In this document: positions 1 through 5,599 of the stretch, piece after piece
How positions within the stretch are numbered: position 1 is the first letter of the stretch
Layout: every line of letters starts with the position of its first letter
Source: JBBRUG01 sp038247995
GTDB taxonomy: Bacteria; Chloroflexota; Chloroflexia; Chloroflexales; Chloroflexaceae
NCBI GenBank assembly: GCA_038247995.1
Contig: JBBRUG010000245.1
Span: 1-9,399 of the forward strand
Direction: 5' to 3'
DNA length: 9,399 nt
The notes under the pieces: model-generated
What the model was told of the DNA's origin: nothing
Seen by the model: the letters and a program-made list of their open reading frames with translations, nothing else
Databases searched by the model: none
Made by a program: the position numbers and the translations under genes

Positions 1-752
1 ACGCAATGCCGCAAGGGGGCGAACTACGCCTTCAGACAGCATTTATTGAACCCGATAGCGTTATGCTTAAGATCCAGGACACCGGCATTGGTATGGATGC
101 TGCGGTACAACAGCGGATCTTCGACCCGTTCTTTTCGACAAAGGGCGTGCGGGGCACGGGCATGGGTCTGGCGATGAGCTCTGCAATTGTCCAGCGCCAT
201 CATGGCAGCATTACGGTAAACAGCATGCCGGGCCAGGGCGCATGCTTCAGCATCAGACTGCCGGCACCCTCAAACCTGCAACAGCCCACGCCGCCACCAT
301 TGGCAACAGCACCCCAACCGCTGGCGCCATTGCAGATCCTCATCGCCGAAGACGATGCTGCTGTACGCAACATTTTGCATCAGTTGCTTGTTCGCCAGGG
401 CCACCACGTCGATGCAGCCGACTCCGGTGAAGCGGCGCTGGAACGCCTGAGCCGCCATTCCTACGATCTGCTCTGCAGCGATCTCGGTATGCCCACGATG
501 TCGGGCTGGGATTTGATCCACCAGGCGCGCAGCATGCACCCCAACCTGCATACCATGCTGATTACCGGCTGGGGCGATCAAATTAGCCTCGCTGAAGCCC
601 GCAGCCGCGGCGCCGATTTGGTGCTCGCCAAACCTTTCGATACGGAACAACTTCGCAAAACGATCAGCAGCATCCAGGCCCAAGTAGATGCGAGCCGCAC
701 TTCGGCGGATTCAGGCACAACACCGGGTGCAAAGCTAAGCGATGGCTGTTGA
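1..752 (+). CDS. Hybrid sensor histidine kinase, C-terminal part (HATPase + receiver), 5' partial
   Basis: The gene enters from the left edge. The frame is open from base 1 (first whole codon at 3), and the first visible residues, A-M-P-Q-G-G-E-L, match the end of the kinase N-box (usual form DAMPxGG), so the ATG at 6 is not the start. Counting from that Met, the ATP-binding domain shows the G1 box DTGIGM (D25), an F box IFDPFFSTK and the G2 box GTGMGL (50-55). After a Pro/Ala/Gln-rich linker (about 88-110) comes a CheY-like receiver with acidic pair D116-D117, phospho-acceptor D159 in CSDLGMP, T187 and K209 in AKPF, all the expected key residues. Known role of the family: autophosphorylation on a His (upstream, not visible) and transfer to a receiver Asp. 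No output domain follows the receiver, so it may control the kinase or pass phosphate on. The end overlaps the next gene by 11 bases. Confidence 0.93.
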   Translation, partial: AMPQGGELRLQTAFIEPDSVMLKIQDTGIGMDAAVQQRIFDPFFSTKGVRGTGMGLAMSSAIVQRHHGSITVNSMPGQGACFSIRLPAPSNLQQPTPPPLATAPQPLAPLQILIAEDDAAVRNILHQLLVRQGHHVDAADSGEAALERLSRHSYDLLCSDLGMPTMSGWDLIHQARSMHPNLHTMLITGWGDQISLAEARSRGADLVLAKPFDTEQLRKTISSIQAQVDASRTSADSGTTPGAKLSDGC

Positions 753-1317
753 AGAACCAATTCCAGGTCAACGCCGGCGCAGATTGCAGCGCATCGGCCT
801 GGTACAGTTAGGCCAACTGAGCCTGTTGCTTGGCAGCATCATCGCCCTACTGATGGGGCTGAGCGTGCTGGCGATAGTGCTTCAGGCGCAGCGGGATGAA
901 GCACGCAGCGCCGATTGGATGATCGCTGTATCGAGCGCCGATCCGGACCCGGCGCTTGTACAGCATATTCTCGGCCAACAGCGGCGCAATTTTACGCCGC
1001 GCATTCTCATTGTCGGTACAACACCGCAGAGTCTAGCCGAACTGCTTAACGCAGCAGGCATCCCCCGCGCGAATCTTGAAGTAGCCGCCGAAGCTCCCTT
1101 GTTGCGCCAATTGCGCGACTACGTGCGCGAAGAACAACCAGCTCCATCCGTCCTGATTATTGCGCGCCCCGAAGAACTTGTGCTCACCCGTAAAATGAGC
1201 CGCGACCTCGAACTCCTCGCCTTTGCCAGCCCTCCGCCGGAAATGTCACTCCAGATTGGTCCAACCCTCAGCGCGGCCGGCGCCTATTGGTACTATGCAC
1301 TCGTCGGTGAACCGTGA
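742..1317 (+). CDS. Single-TM membrane protein with a degenerate YdcF/DUF218-like domain
   Basis: A 191-residue protein starting inside the kinase gene (ATG 742, 11-base overlap). There is no clear Shine-Dalgarno site, so translation is probably coupled to the kinase. The N-terminus is basic (QRRRRLQR, 10-17), followed by one hydrophobic helix at about 23-47, then an alpha/beta-looking soluble region. The order of elements recalls the YdcF/SanA (DUF218) fold: ADWMIAVSSADPDPALVQ, a strand PRILIVG (about 89-95), an LLNAAGIPRANLEV segment like the family's LL..GVP...I..E, then PSVLIIARPEELVLTRKM like the family's 'vllVTSp.Hm.RA', and a C-terminal YWYYALVGEP like its terminal 'yy...G'. The conserved polar residues (E in the sEA helix, H of the SxxH motif) appear missing. 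This resemblance is judged by eye, so the family call is tentative; membrane topology is much safer. Likely co-expressed with the kinase; function unknown. Confidence 0.75.
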   Translation: MAVEEPIPGQRRRRLQRIGLVQLGQLSLLLGSIIALLMGLSVLAIVLQAQRDEARSADWMIAVSSADPDPALVQHILGQQRRNFTPRILIVGTTPQSLAELLNAAGIPRANLEVAAEAPLLRQLRDYVREEQPAPSVLIIARPEELVLTRKMSRDLELLAFASPPPEMSLQIGPTLSAAGAYWYYALVGEP

Positions 1318-1364
1318 TGGTTGTGAACGACCATCACAACCTGCTGATAACCATTATCAGGTTG
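1314..1364 (+). repeat. Overlapping inverted repeats just after the YdcF-like gene
   Basis: Three perfect or near-perfect hairpins compete for the same bases. GTGATGGT (1314-1321) pairs with ACCATCAC (1330-1337). GGTTGTGA (1319-1326) pairs with TCACAACC (1334-1341). CAACCTG plus ATAA (1337-1350, with a 3-base bulge) pairs with TTAT plus CAGGTTG (1354-1364). No T-run follows, so this is not a classical intrinsic terminator. It could be an operator, an mRNA 3'-end structure or a Rho-type pause site. Confidence 0.6.
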
Positions 1365-1462
1365 TTCGTGAGCAAGCAATACTGGCTCAACACTGAGAAC
1401 AGGCCAGAAGACGCCGTCAAACCAGCGCATGGGCAAACACCAAGATCAACCATAACTAAAAA

Positions 1463-1517
1463 AATCTTTACATCTTCAGTCTTTAATCTTTACACTCTTT
1501 TGTACTAAATGGATAGT
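1463..1517 (+). promoter_or_regulatory. 22-base-spaced direct repeat AATCTTTACA and possible upstream promoter
   Basis: AATCTTTACA occurs at 1463-1472 and 1485-1494, starts 22 bases apart (about two helical turns). That spacing suits tandem binding of a response regulator or dimer. Further TCTTTA copies start at 1480 and 1487. The second TTTACA (1489-1494) is 17 bases before GATAGT (1512-1517), a fair sigma-70-like -35/-10 pair. The repeats are visible directly; the binding role is inference. Confidence 0.4.
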
Positions 1518-1530
1518 ATTGCCCGTACAT

Positions 1531-1580
1531 ATGGCGTGTGTATAAGTACTATTGACAAGATGGCGTGTGTATATTAAGAT
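1531..1580 (+). promoter_or_regulatory. Sigma-70-type promoter with 14-base direct repeats
   Basis: TTGACA (1552-1557) and TAAGAT (1575-1580) are separated by 17 bases: a perfect -35 and a 4/6 -10. ATGGCGTGTGTATA occurs exactly twice, at 1531-1544 (just upstream of the -35) and 1560-1573 (filling the spacer), 29 bases apart. A weaker promoter, TTGCCC (1519-1524) with 16 bases to TATAAG (1541-1546), overlaps the first copy, so the arrangement may be a duplicated promoter or a pair of regulator sites. Transcription would begin near 1587, leaving a ~280-base leader before the NlpC/P60 gene. Confidence 0.6.
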
Positions 1581-1586
1581 GTTTTT

Positions 1587-1868
1587 ACTTTTGGCAGCCC
1601 GGCCCGCCACACCACTTGAGGTGTGTCTTTATGGTCCGGCTATCGAAATCAGGTTGATGTAACCAGGCCCGGTAGCGCGTGCTACCATCCGGCAAAAAAT
1701 GAGCATCGCCTGACAAGCCCCTGATACTTGCGGAACACCACCACCTGTGTTACACTCGCGATATCCCAATGTGTGAATCGCTGTGGACCAAGTAACACCA
1801 AGTAGTGTGCGGGATTTATCCCGCAGAGTTTTGCCGTGGGGAATAAGTGAAGTGAGGAAGAACGCTCC
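1587..1868 (+). promoter_or_regulatory. Potentially structured 5' leader of the NlpC/P60 gene
   Basis: The leader contains several inverted repeats. CACACC/GGTGTG is at 1608-1613/1620-1625 and GGTAGC/GCTACC at 1671-1676/1681-1686. A closing stem GTGTTAC/GTAACAC (1747-1753/1792-1798) encloses GCGAT/ATCGC (1758-1762/1777-1781). GCGGGAT/ATCCCGC (1809-1815/1818-1824) is followed after three bases by GTTTT. ATCCC at 1763-1767 could alternatively pair with GGGAT (1811-1815), an antiterminator-like option. I could not match it to a known riboswitch class; the c-di-AMP (ydaO) class, common before wall hydrolases, was looked for and its conserved cores are not evident. Confidence 0.4.
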
Positions 1869-3500
1869 ATGATTGAGCCCAATCGTAACCAGCCGCCTGT
1901 GCAGCTGAGCAGTGATCTCGAAACGCTGCAAGAACGCGCATCTCAGCGACGTGACCGACACAGACAGCACCAACGCTCCCTCAGTGGGTTATTCGGCCTC
2001 ACTCAGGAATCAATCGCAACTCCTCGTCTTTGGTTCAAGTATCTTCCGACGCGGTTTCTCCTCCACACAGTCGTTGCTCTGCTTGTACCGCTAGCTTTGC
2101 TTTTAAGTCAGCTCCCCGCACGTTCACTGAGCACACCTACTCCTGAAGAAGTCGCAGCCTTCGACGGCATGATTGGTCTCGGGCCGATCACGCTCAGCGA
2201 AGATGCCGCTCTGATGCAGATCGGTGATCCGCCGCTTGATGAGAGTGCAGCCCTGCCTGTGCCAATTACCTTGGCTTCGCGCAGCGAACTGCTCGCTCCG
2301 CTCACTTTCCCGGCAACCATCTCCGGCGACACTGTTCGCCTGCGCAATGGCCCCAGCCTCGCGTATGATGAAATCGGGCGGCTCAGTGGCGGCACCAATG
2401 TTGAAGTGCTGGCGCGTCACGAAGAGTGGCTTCAGGTTCGCCAGGACGGTGATCCGACGAACTATTGGGTGTCGGCGGAACTCGTCGATCTGCCTGAAGC
2501 AATGATGTTCACCCTCGCGCAAGTCCCAACCGACCTGATCCCGCCGCCGCCGCCGCCGAAGGTTGGCAGGGTGCTTGAGGAAGGTTTGAATTTGCGTGAC
2601 GGTCCCGGTACGCACTATGTCAGCATGGCGCGGATGGGCCTGGGGCAGGATCTTACCCTGGTTGAGCAGTTTCAGGGTTGGTTCCTCGTCGAGTACGGCA
2701 CCACCTATGGCTGGGTTACCGCCGACTTCTTGAATATTGTTCCCGGTGTGATCGAGCGTGTTTCCGTCGCTAATACCATCCCTGACCCGAACCCGGCGCT
2801 TGTGGGCAATGTACTTGAAAACTCGGTGAATATCCGCAAGGGTCCTGGTTCAGCATACGAGCGCGTCGGCTCGCTCAACACCGGTACCCAGGTCAGCCTG
2901 CTCGCCCGCCACAAGGATTGGTATCGCGTGCAGCTCGCCGATGGCACGCGGGCTTGGATGTTCTCTGACTTGCTGCGGATCCCGCCCATGGCAGTGCGCC
3001 GTGTCCCGGTGACGAATGACATTCCGGCACTACCTGTACGCGCGACAGTTGCCCGCGCCAGCACTACTAGTGGTGGGGGCAGCGCTGGGGCCAGCGCGCC
3101 GGTAAATGTTGCCGCCAGCGGCGATGTGGCCGGCTTCGCTACGCAGTTCATTGGTTCCCGTTACGTCTGGGGTGGGTCGAGCCCAAGCCGCGGCTTCGAC
3201 TGCTCGGGCCTAACGAGCTACGTCTATCGCCAGTTTGGCGTTAGTCTGCCGCATAGCGCTGCCGCCCAGTTCAGCACGCGCTACGGAGCCATGATCGGCA
3301 GCATGAGTAACCTGGCCCCCGGCGACCTGATGTTCTTTGCGAACACTGGTGGGCGGCGCGGCATCTCGCACGTGGCGGTCTATATCGGCGGCGGCCAGAT
3401 GGTGCACGCGATGACCCCGCGTTATGGTGTGCAGGCTTCGGGGATCTGGAGTAGCTACTGGCAGAATACGTTTGTCGGCGCGATCCGACCGTATCGCTAA
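1869..3500 (+). CDS. Membrane-anchored peptidoglycan endopeptidase: three SH3b domains + NlpC/P60
   Basis: A 543-residue protein starting at ATG 1869, with GAGGAAG (1854-1860) 8 bases upstream. A charged, Gln/Arg-rich cytoplasmic stretch of about 60 residues precedes one TM helix (about 63-82), giving a type II anchor rather than a cleaved signal. Outside the membrane are three bacterial SH3 domains, at about 149-208, 232-290 and 313-371. Each carries the typical (N/R)(L/I)R.GP motif (VRLRNGPS, LNLRDGPG, VNIRKGPG), and these probably bind wall peptide or glycan. A hexaproline tract (six CCG codons, 2541-2558) separates SH3b 1 and 2, and a Ser/Gly/Ala linker (about 372-417) leads to the catalytic domain at about 418-543. 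The catalytic triad is visible: C445 in FDCSGL, H501 in SHVAVYIG, H513 in MVHAM. The family cleaves stem-peptide bonds (gamma-D-Glu to diamino acid). A terminator follows closely, so the gene is monocistronic. Substrate bond is inferred from family. Confidence 0.95.
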   Translation: MIEPNRNQPPVQLSSDLETLQERASQRRDRHRQHQRSLSGLFGLTQESIATPRLWFKYLPTRFLLHTVVALLVPLALLLSQLPARSLSTPTPEEVAAFDGMIGLGPITLSEDAALMQIGDPPLDESAALPVPITLASRSELLAPLTFPATISGDTVRLRNGPSLAYDEIGRLSGGTNVEVLARHEEWLQVRQDGDPTNYWVSAELVDLPEAMMFTLAQVPTDLIPPPPPPKVGRVLEEGLNLRDGPGTHYVSMARMGLGQDLTLVEQFQGWFLVEYGTTYGWVTADFLNIVPGVIERVSVANTIPDPNPALVGNVLENSVNIRKGPGSAYERVGSLNTGTQVSLLARHKDWYRVQLADGTRAWMFSDLLRIPPMAVRRVPVTNDIPALPVRATVARASTTSGGGSAGASAPVNVAASGDVAGFATQFIGSRYVWGGSSPSRGFDCSGLTSYVYRQFGVSLPHSAAAQFSTRYGAMIGSMSNLAPGDLMFFANTGGRRGISHVAVYIGGGQMVHAMTPRYGVQASGIWSSYWQNTFVGAIRPYR

Positions 3501-3529
3501 GCATTGCTCCAGCATCAGTTGTTGGTACG

Positions 3530-3563
3530 ACCAGGCCGATCAAAATGATCGGCCTGGTTTTTT
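3530..3563 (+). terminator. Strong intrinsic terminator after the NlpC/P60 gene
   Basis: CCAGGCCGATCA (3531-3542) and TGATCGGCCTGG (3546-3557) form a perfect 12-bp stem with an AAA loop, followed by six T (3558-3563). It lies 30 bases after the stop codon. Confidence 0.95.
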
Positions 3564-3568
3564 GCATT

Positions 3569-3639
3569 GTTATCAATAACTGATGACAAAACTGGTGACA
3601 AAATCGTAGTAGACGCGCCCTGACTGTCTACGCTACAAT
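3569..3639 (+). promoter_or_regulatory. Promoter and candidate operator of the small secreted protein gene
   Basis: A good -10 TACAAT (3634-3639) has a weak -35 TAGACG (3610-3615) at 18 bases. The perfect inverted repeat GTAGAC-N11-GTCTAC (3609-3614/3626-3631) fills the spacer, a natural repressor position. Upstream, TGACAAAA occurs twice, at 3584-3591 and 3596-3603 (12-base step), and GTTAT-CA-ATAAC at 3569-3580 is a small palindrome. The elements are seen; the regulatory roles are inferred. The weak -35 would fit a promoter that needs an activator. Confidence 0.5.
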
Positions 3640-3703
3640 AAGCACCATGGATCCGGTGCGTTTCTGCACGTCCGCAATTGTCCAGATTTAAAGGAGACGT
3701 TCT

Positions 3704-4162
3704 ATGCGTTCACTCACGCTCACAGTTGTGTTGGGGGCATGTCTGATCGCCCTCTATGGGCTCCTGATGAGCGCACCTGTTGCGGTTCAGGCGCAATCAT
3801 TGCCGCCGCGTCCGCCATTGCCGACAATGACCCCCACTCCGCCGCCACCTGCGCCGCCGGCCGCCGAGGAAACGCCAACCCGGCGCCGGATCGTTGCACT
3901 TGGCCGCATCACAGGCACAATTATTGATCTGACGACAAACGCTCCCATGCCTGGTGTTGCAGTACGTGTCGGCAATAATATTCTAGTGAGTGATGCCAAT
4001 GGTAACTACGATCGCAGCGGTCTGCTCCCCGGCACCTATGAAGTAGTGCTCGCTATCCCCGCCGACTGGGGTACGCCGGCGCAGGGCCTGATCAGCATCG
4101 ATCTCGCTGAAGACGCGACCGTTGTGCAGCATTTGTTTTATCACGGCTCAAACCGCCGCTGA
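3704..4162 (+). CDS. Small secreted protein with Pro-rich linker and carboxypeptidase regulatory-like domain
   Basis: A 152-residue protein with a strong ribosome site AAAGGAG (3690-3696) 7 bases before ATG 3704. Residues 1-30 look like a Sec signal peptide with cleavage after VQA (30/31). An LGAC (10-13) resembles a lipobox but sits too early in the hydrophobic core to be convincing. Residues about 31-60 are a Pro/Thr/Ala linker with PPPP and PPRPP runs, probably a spacer through the wall or surface layer. From about 66 the pattern GRITGTIIDLTTNAPMPGVAV, then a turn SDANGNYDRSGLLPGTYEVVL, is the classic carboxypeptidase-regulatory-like/Cna-B-type beta-sandwich. These domains are structural or adhesive, not catalytic, and no enzyme domain is attached. 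It stands alone between its own promoter and terminator. Partner and role are unknown. Confidence 0.85.
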   Translation: MRSLTLTVVLGACLIALYGLLMSAPVAVQAQSLPPRPPLPTMTPTPPPPAPPAAEETPTRRRIVALGRITGTIIDLTTNAPMPGVAVRVGNNILVSDANGNYDRSGLLPGTYEVVLAIPADWGTPAQGLISIDLAEDATVVQHLFYHGSNRR

Positions 4163-4203
4163 CATCCGCAAGGCGGACGCGAGCAGCGCCGCGCTACACA
4201 GCC

Positions 4204-4241
4204 AAAAGCCCCGATCCAGATTCTGGATCGGGGCTTTTTTT
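4204..4241 (+). terminator. Strong intrinsic terminator, possibly bidirectional
   Basis: GCCCCGATCCAG (4208-4219) and CTGGATCGGGGC (4223-4234) form a perfect 12-bp stem with a 3-base loop, followed by seven T (4235-4241). Four A (4204-4207) before the stem would give a short U-run on the opposite strand, so weak reverse termination is possible. Confidence 0.95.
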
Positions 4242-4290
4242 GCCCACCCGACACGTCAATGCAGATCCCTTACCGTCTATTTATGGTACG

Positions 4291-4346
4291 CTGTGACAGT
4301 TTTGTCACGGATTTGTTGAATACGAGCGACAGACATCCAGTATAAA
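4291..4346 (+). promoter_or_regulatory. Inverted repeat and putative promoter before the CPBP protease gene
   Basis: GTGACA (4293-4298) and TGTCAC (4303-4308) form a perfect inverted repeat with a 4-base spacer. The right half with its flank, TTTTGTCAC (4300-4308), is the exact reverse complement of GTGACAAAA at 3595-3603 in front of the previous gene, which hints at a shared regulator. Downstream, TATAAA (4341-4346) is a good -10, with TTGAAT (4316-4321) a weak -35 at a long 19-base spacing. Confidence 0.4.
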
Positions 4347-4389
4347 CAGATCACACGGAGGGCGTGGCCCCGCCGAGAAGGAGTAGAGA

Positions 4390-5574
4390 ATGACGGACCC
4401 AACACTGCCGCTATCAATTGAACCACCGCGCCAACGCCCGATCAGGCCATTGCTAATGAGTGGCGCGGCGTATCTGCTGTTACTCTTCATCGGGTTCGTG
4501 CTCGGCGGTGAGCTGGGGCAGATTGTGCTGGCCAGCCTGAATACGTTGCCGCTGGCCCTGCTAGCCGTGCTCGCCTATCTGGCCAACGACCGCACCAATG
4601 CCGCATGGGTAGCCAGCGGGATCTGGCTGATCATCCTGGTCGGCGGCGGCGGGCTGCTCGCGCTGTTGCTCGGCGTCGCCGGCGCCTTCGATCTTTCCGC
4701 GGGCCTGACCGATACGGCTCCGCCAACCATGCGTCCAGGCGGCGGGATCAGCATCCTGATCAGCTTTCTCGGTGTAGCCACCAGCATCGCCGCCGGCGCG
4801 CTCTGCCTGGTTCCGGCTGTGCGCCGCCGCGTGGCTCGTGTACTGCCCATCGATCCCGAATCCCATGTGCATGCGCTGGCGTTGGCCTGTGTGGTCGGCC
4901 TCAGTATTGCCTTTCTTACACCCCTGATCGCGCTCCAACGTCCACCCCTGCTCGATCTAGTGGCCAGCGCTGCGGAGCAGGGCAATGGATTAGGTGAAAC
5001 GCGCGGCGCCGATGGGCTGTTGCGCGATCAGATCTACACGCTCGCCTGGACAATCCCGGCCGCCATTCTGGCCGTCGGCTTTGGGGTGCGGCGCGGCATG
5101 GGTGAGGCGCTGCTGCGGCTGGGACTCGTCCGCCCGACGCCGCGCCAGATCCTTTTCGGCATCGGGCTGGCGGTGGGCCTTGCCGGCGCGATACAAGTCA
5201 TCGGCACAGGAATCGATATTGTCTGGCAAGCCCTTGGCTGGCCGCAGACGGACGAAGAAGCGTTTGGCGAATTGCTCAGCTTTGCCTTCAGCCCGCTCGG
5301 CGCTGTCGTGATCGGCGTGACCGCCGGGTTGGGCGAAGAACTGGCGGTGCGCGGCGTGCTGCAACCGCGCATGGGTATTGTCCTCTCCAATGTCTTCTTC
5401 ACCAGCCTGCACGCATTACAGTACAACTGGGACGCGCTATTGATCGTCTTCCTGGTCGGCATGGTTTGCGGCCTGGTGCGGCAGCGCACCAATACAACCA
5501 CGGCGGCGATCGTACACGGTGTATATAACTTCAGCCTGATTATGTTGGCTCTGATCGTCGGTGGGGAGCTTTGA
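4390..5574 (+). CDS. CPBP family intramembrane metalloprotease (CAAX protease/Abi-like)
   Basis: A 394-residue protein starting at ATG 4390 with AAGGAG (4378-4383) 6 bases upstream. It is highly hydrophobic with about ten or eleven predicted helices. The C-terminal third carries all the CPBP catalytic motifs: EExxxR as E316-E317...R321 in GEELAVRGVLQPR, FxxxH ending at H341 in FFTSLHAL, and HxxxN as H376...N380 in VHGVYNF. These residues form the active site in the Rce1-type family, so the enzyme should be active. The N-terminal helices (about 20-190) are an extra membrane part not needed for catalysis. Bacterial members act in peptide maturation, bacteriocin self-immunity or membrane-protein turnover; the substrate here cannot be read from sequence. 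The next gene starts 25 bases after the stop, so the two are likely co-transcribed. Confidence 0.93.
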   Translation: MTDPTLPLSIEPPRQRPIRPLLMSGAAYLLLLFIGFVLGGELGQIVLASLNTLPLALLAVLAYLANDRTNAAWVASGIWLIILVGGGGLLALLLGVAGAFDLSAGLTDTAPPTMRPGGGISILISFLGVATSIAAGALCLVPAVRRRVARVLPIDPESHVHALALACVVGLSIAFLTPLIALQRPPLLDLVASAAEQGNGLGETRGADGLLRDQIYTLAWTIPAAILAVGFGVRRGMGEALLRLGLVRPTPRQILFGIGLAVGLAGAIQVIGTGIDIVWQALGWPQTDEEAFGELLSFAFSPLGAVVIGVTAGLGEELAVRGVLQPRMGIVLSNVFFTSLHALQYNWDALLIVFLVGMVCGLVRQRTNTTTAAIVHGVYNFSLIMLALIVGGEL

Positions 5575-5599
5575 GGGCTGAGGATTGAAAGAGGCTTCT

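Larger units (their letters stand above)
1318..1868 (+). other. Long non-coding region: hairpins, direct repeats, promoter, leader
   Basis: No convincing gene was found in these 551 bases on either strand. A GTG-started 64-codon frame (1314-1508) has no ribosome site, family resemblance or natural composition. The part from about 1450 to 1590 is clearly A+T-rich compared with the surrounding genes, as expected for regulatory DNA. It holds the hairpin cluster at the left end, two pairs of direct repeats, a promoter at 1552-1580 and a leader with several inverted repeats before the NlpC/P60 gene. These are listed separately. Confidence 0.7.

Noticed and set aside
1314..1508. GTG-started 64-codon frame after the YdcF-like gene
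   Set aside because: It overlaps the stop codon, has no ribosome site, runs through the hairpins and A+T-rich promoter DNA, and has no recognisable pattern.
1531..1576. Mini-frames M-A-C-V-stop and M-A-C-V-Y-stop encoded by the 14-base repeat
   Set aside because: They are a by-product of the repeat starting with ATG; the second lies upstream of the predicted transcription start and neither has a ribosome site.
1587..1868. c-di-AMP (ydaO), c-di-GMP-I or cobalamin riboswitch
   Set aside because: The conserved core strings of these classes could not be placed; only generic hairpins are visible.
1629..1973. 114-codon frame on the - strand across the leader
   Set aside because: It runs opposite to the leader and the start of the NlpC/P60 gene, with no ribosome site or family features.
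2541..2558. Six CCG repeats as a phase-variation tract
   Set aside because: It is a trinucleotide repeat in frame that encodes a proline linker between SH3b domains, so length change would not shift the frame.
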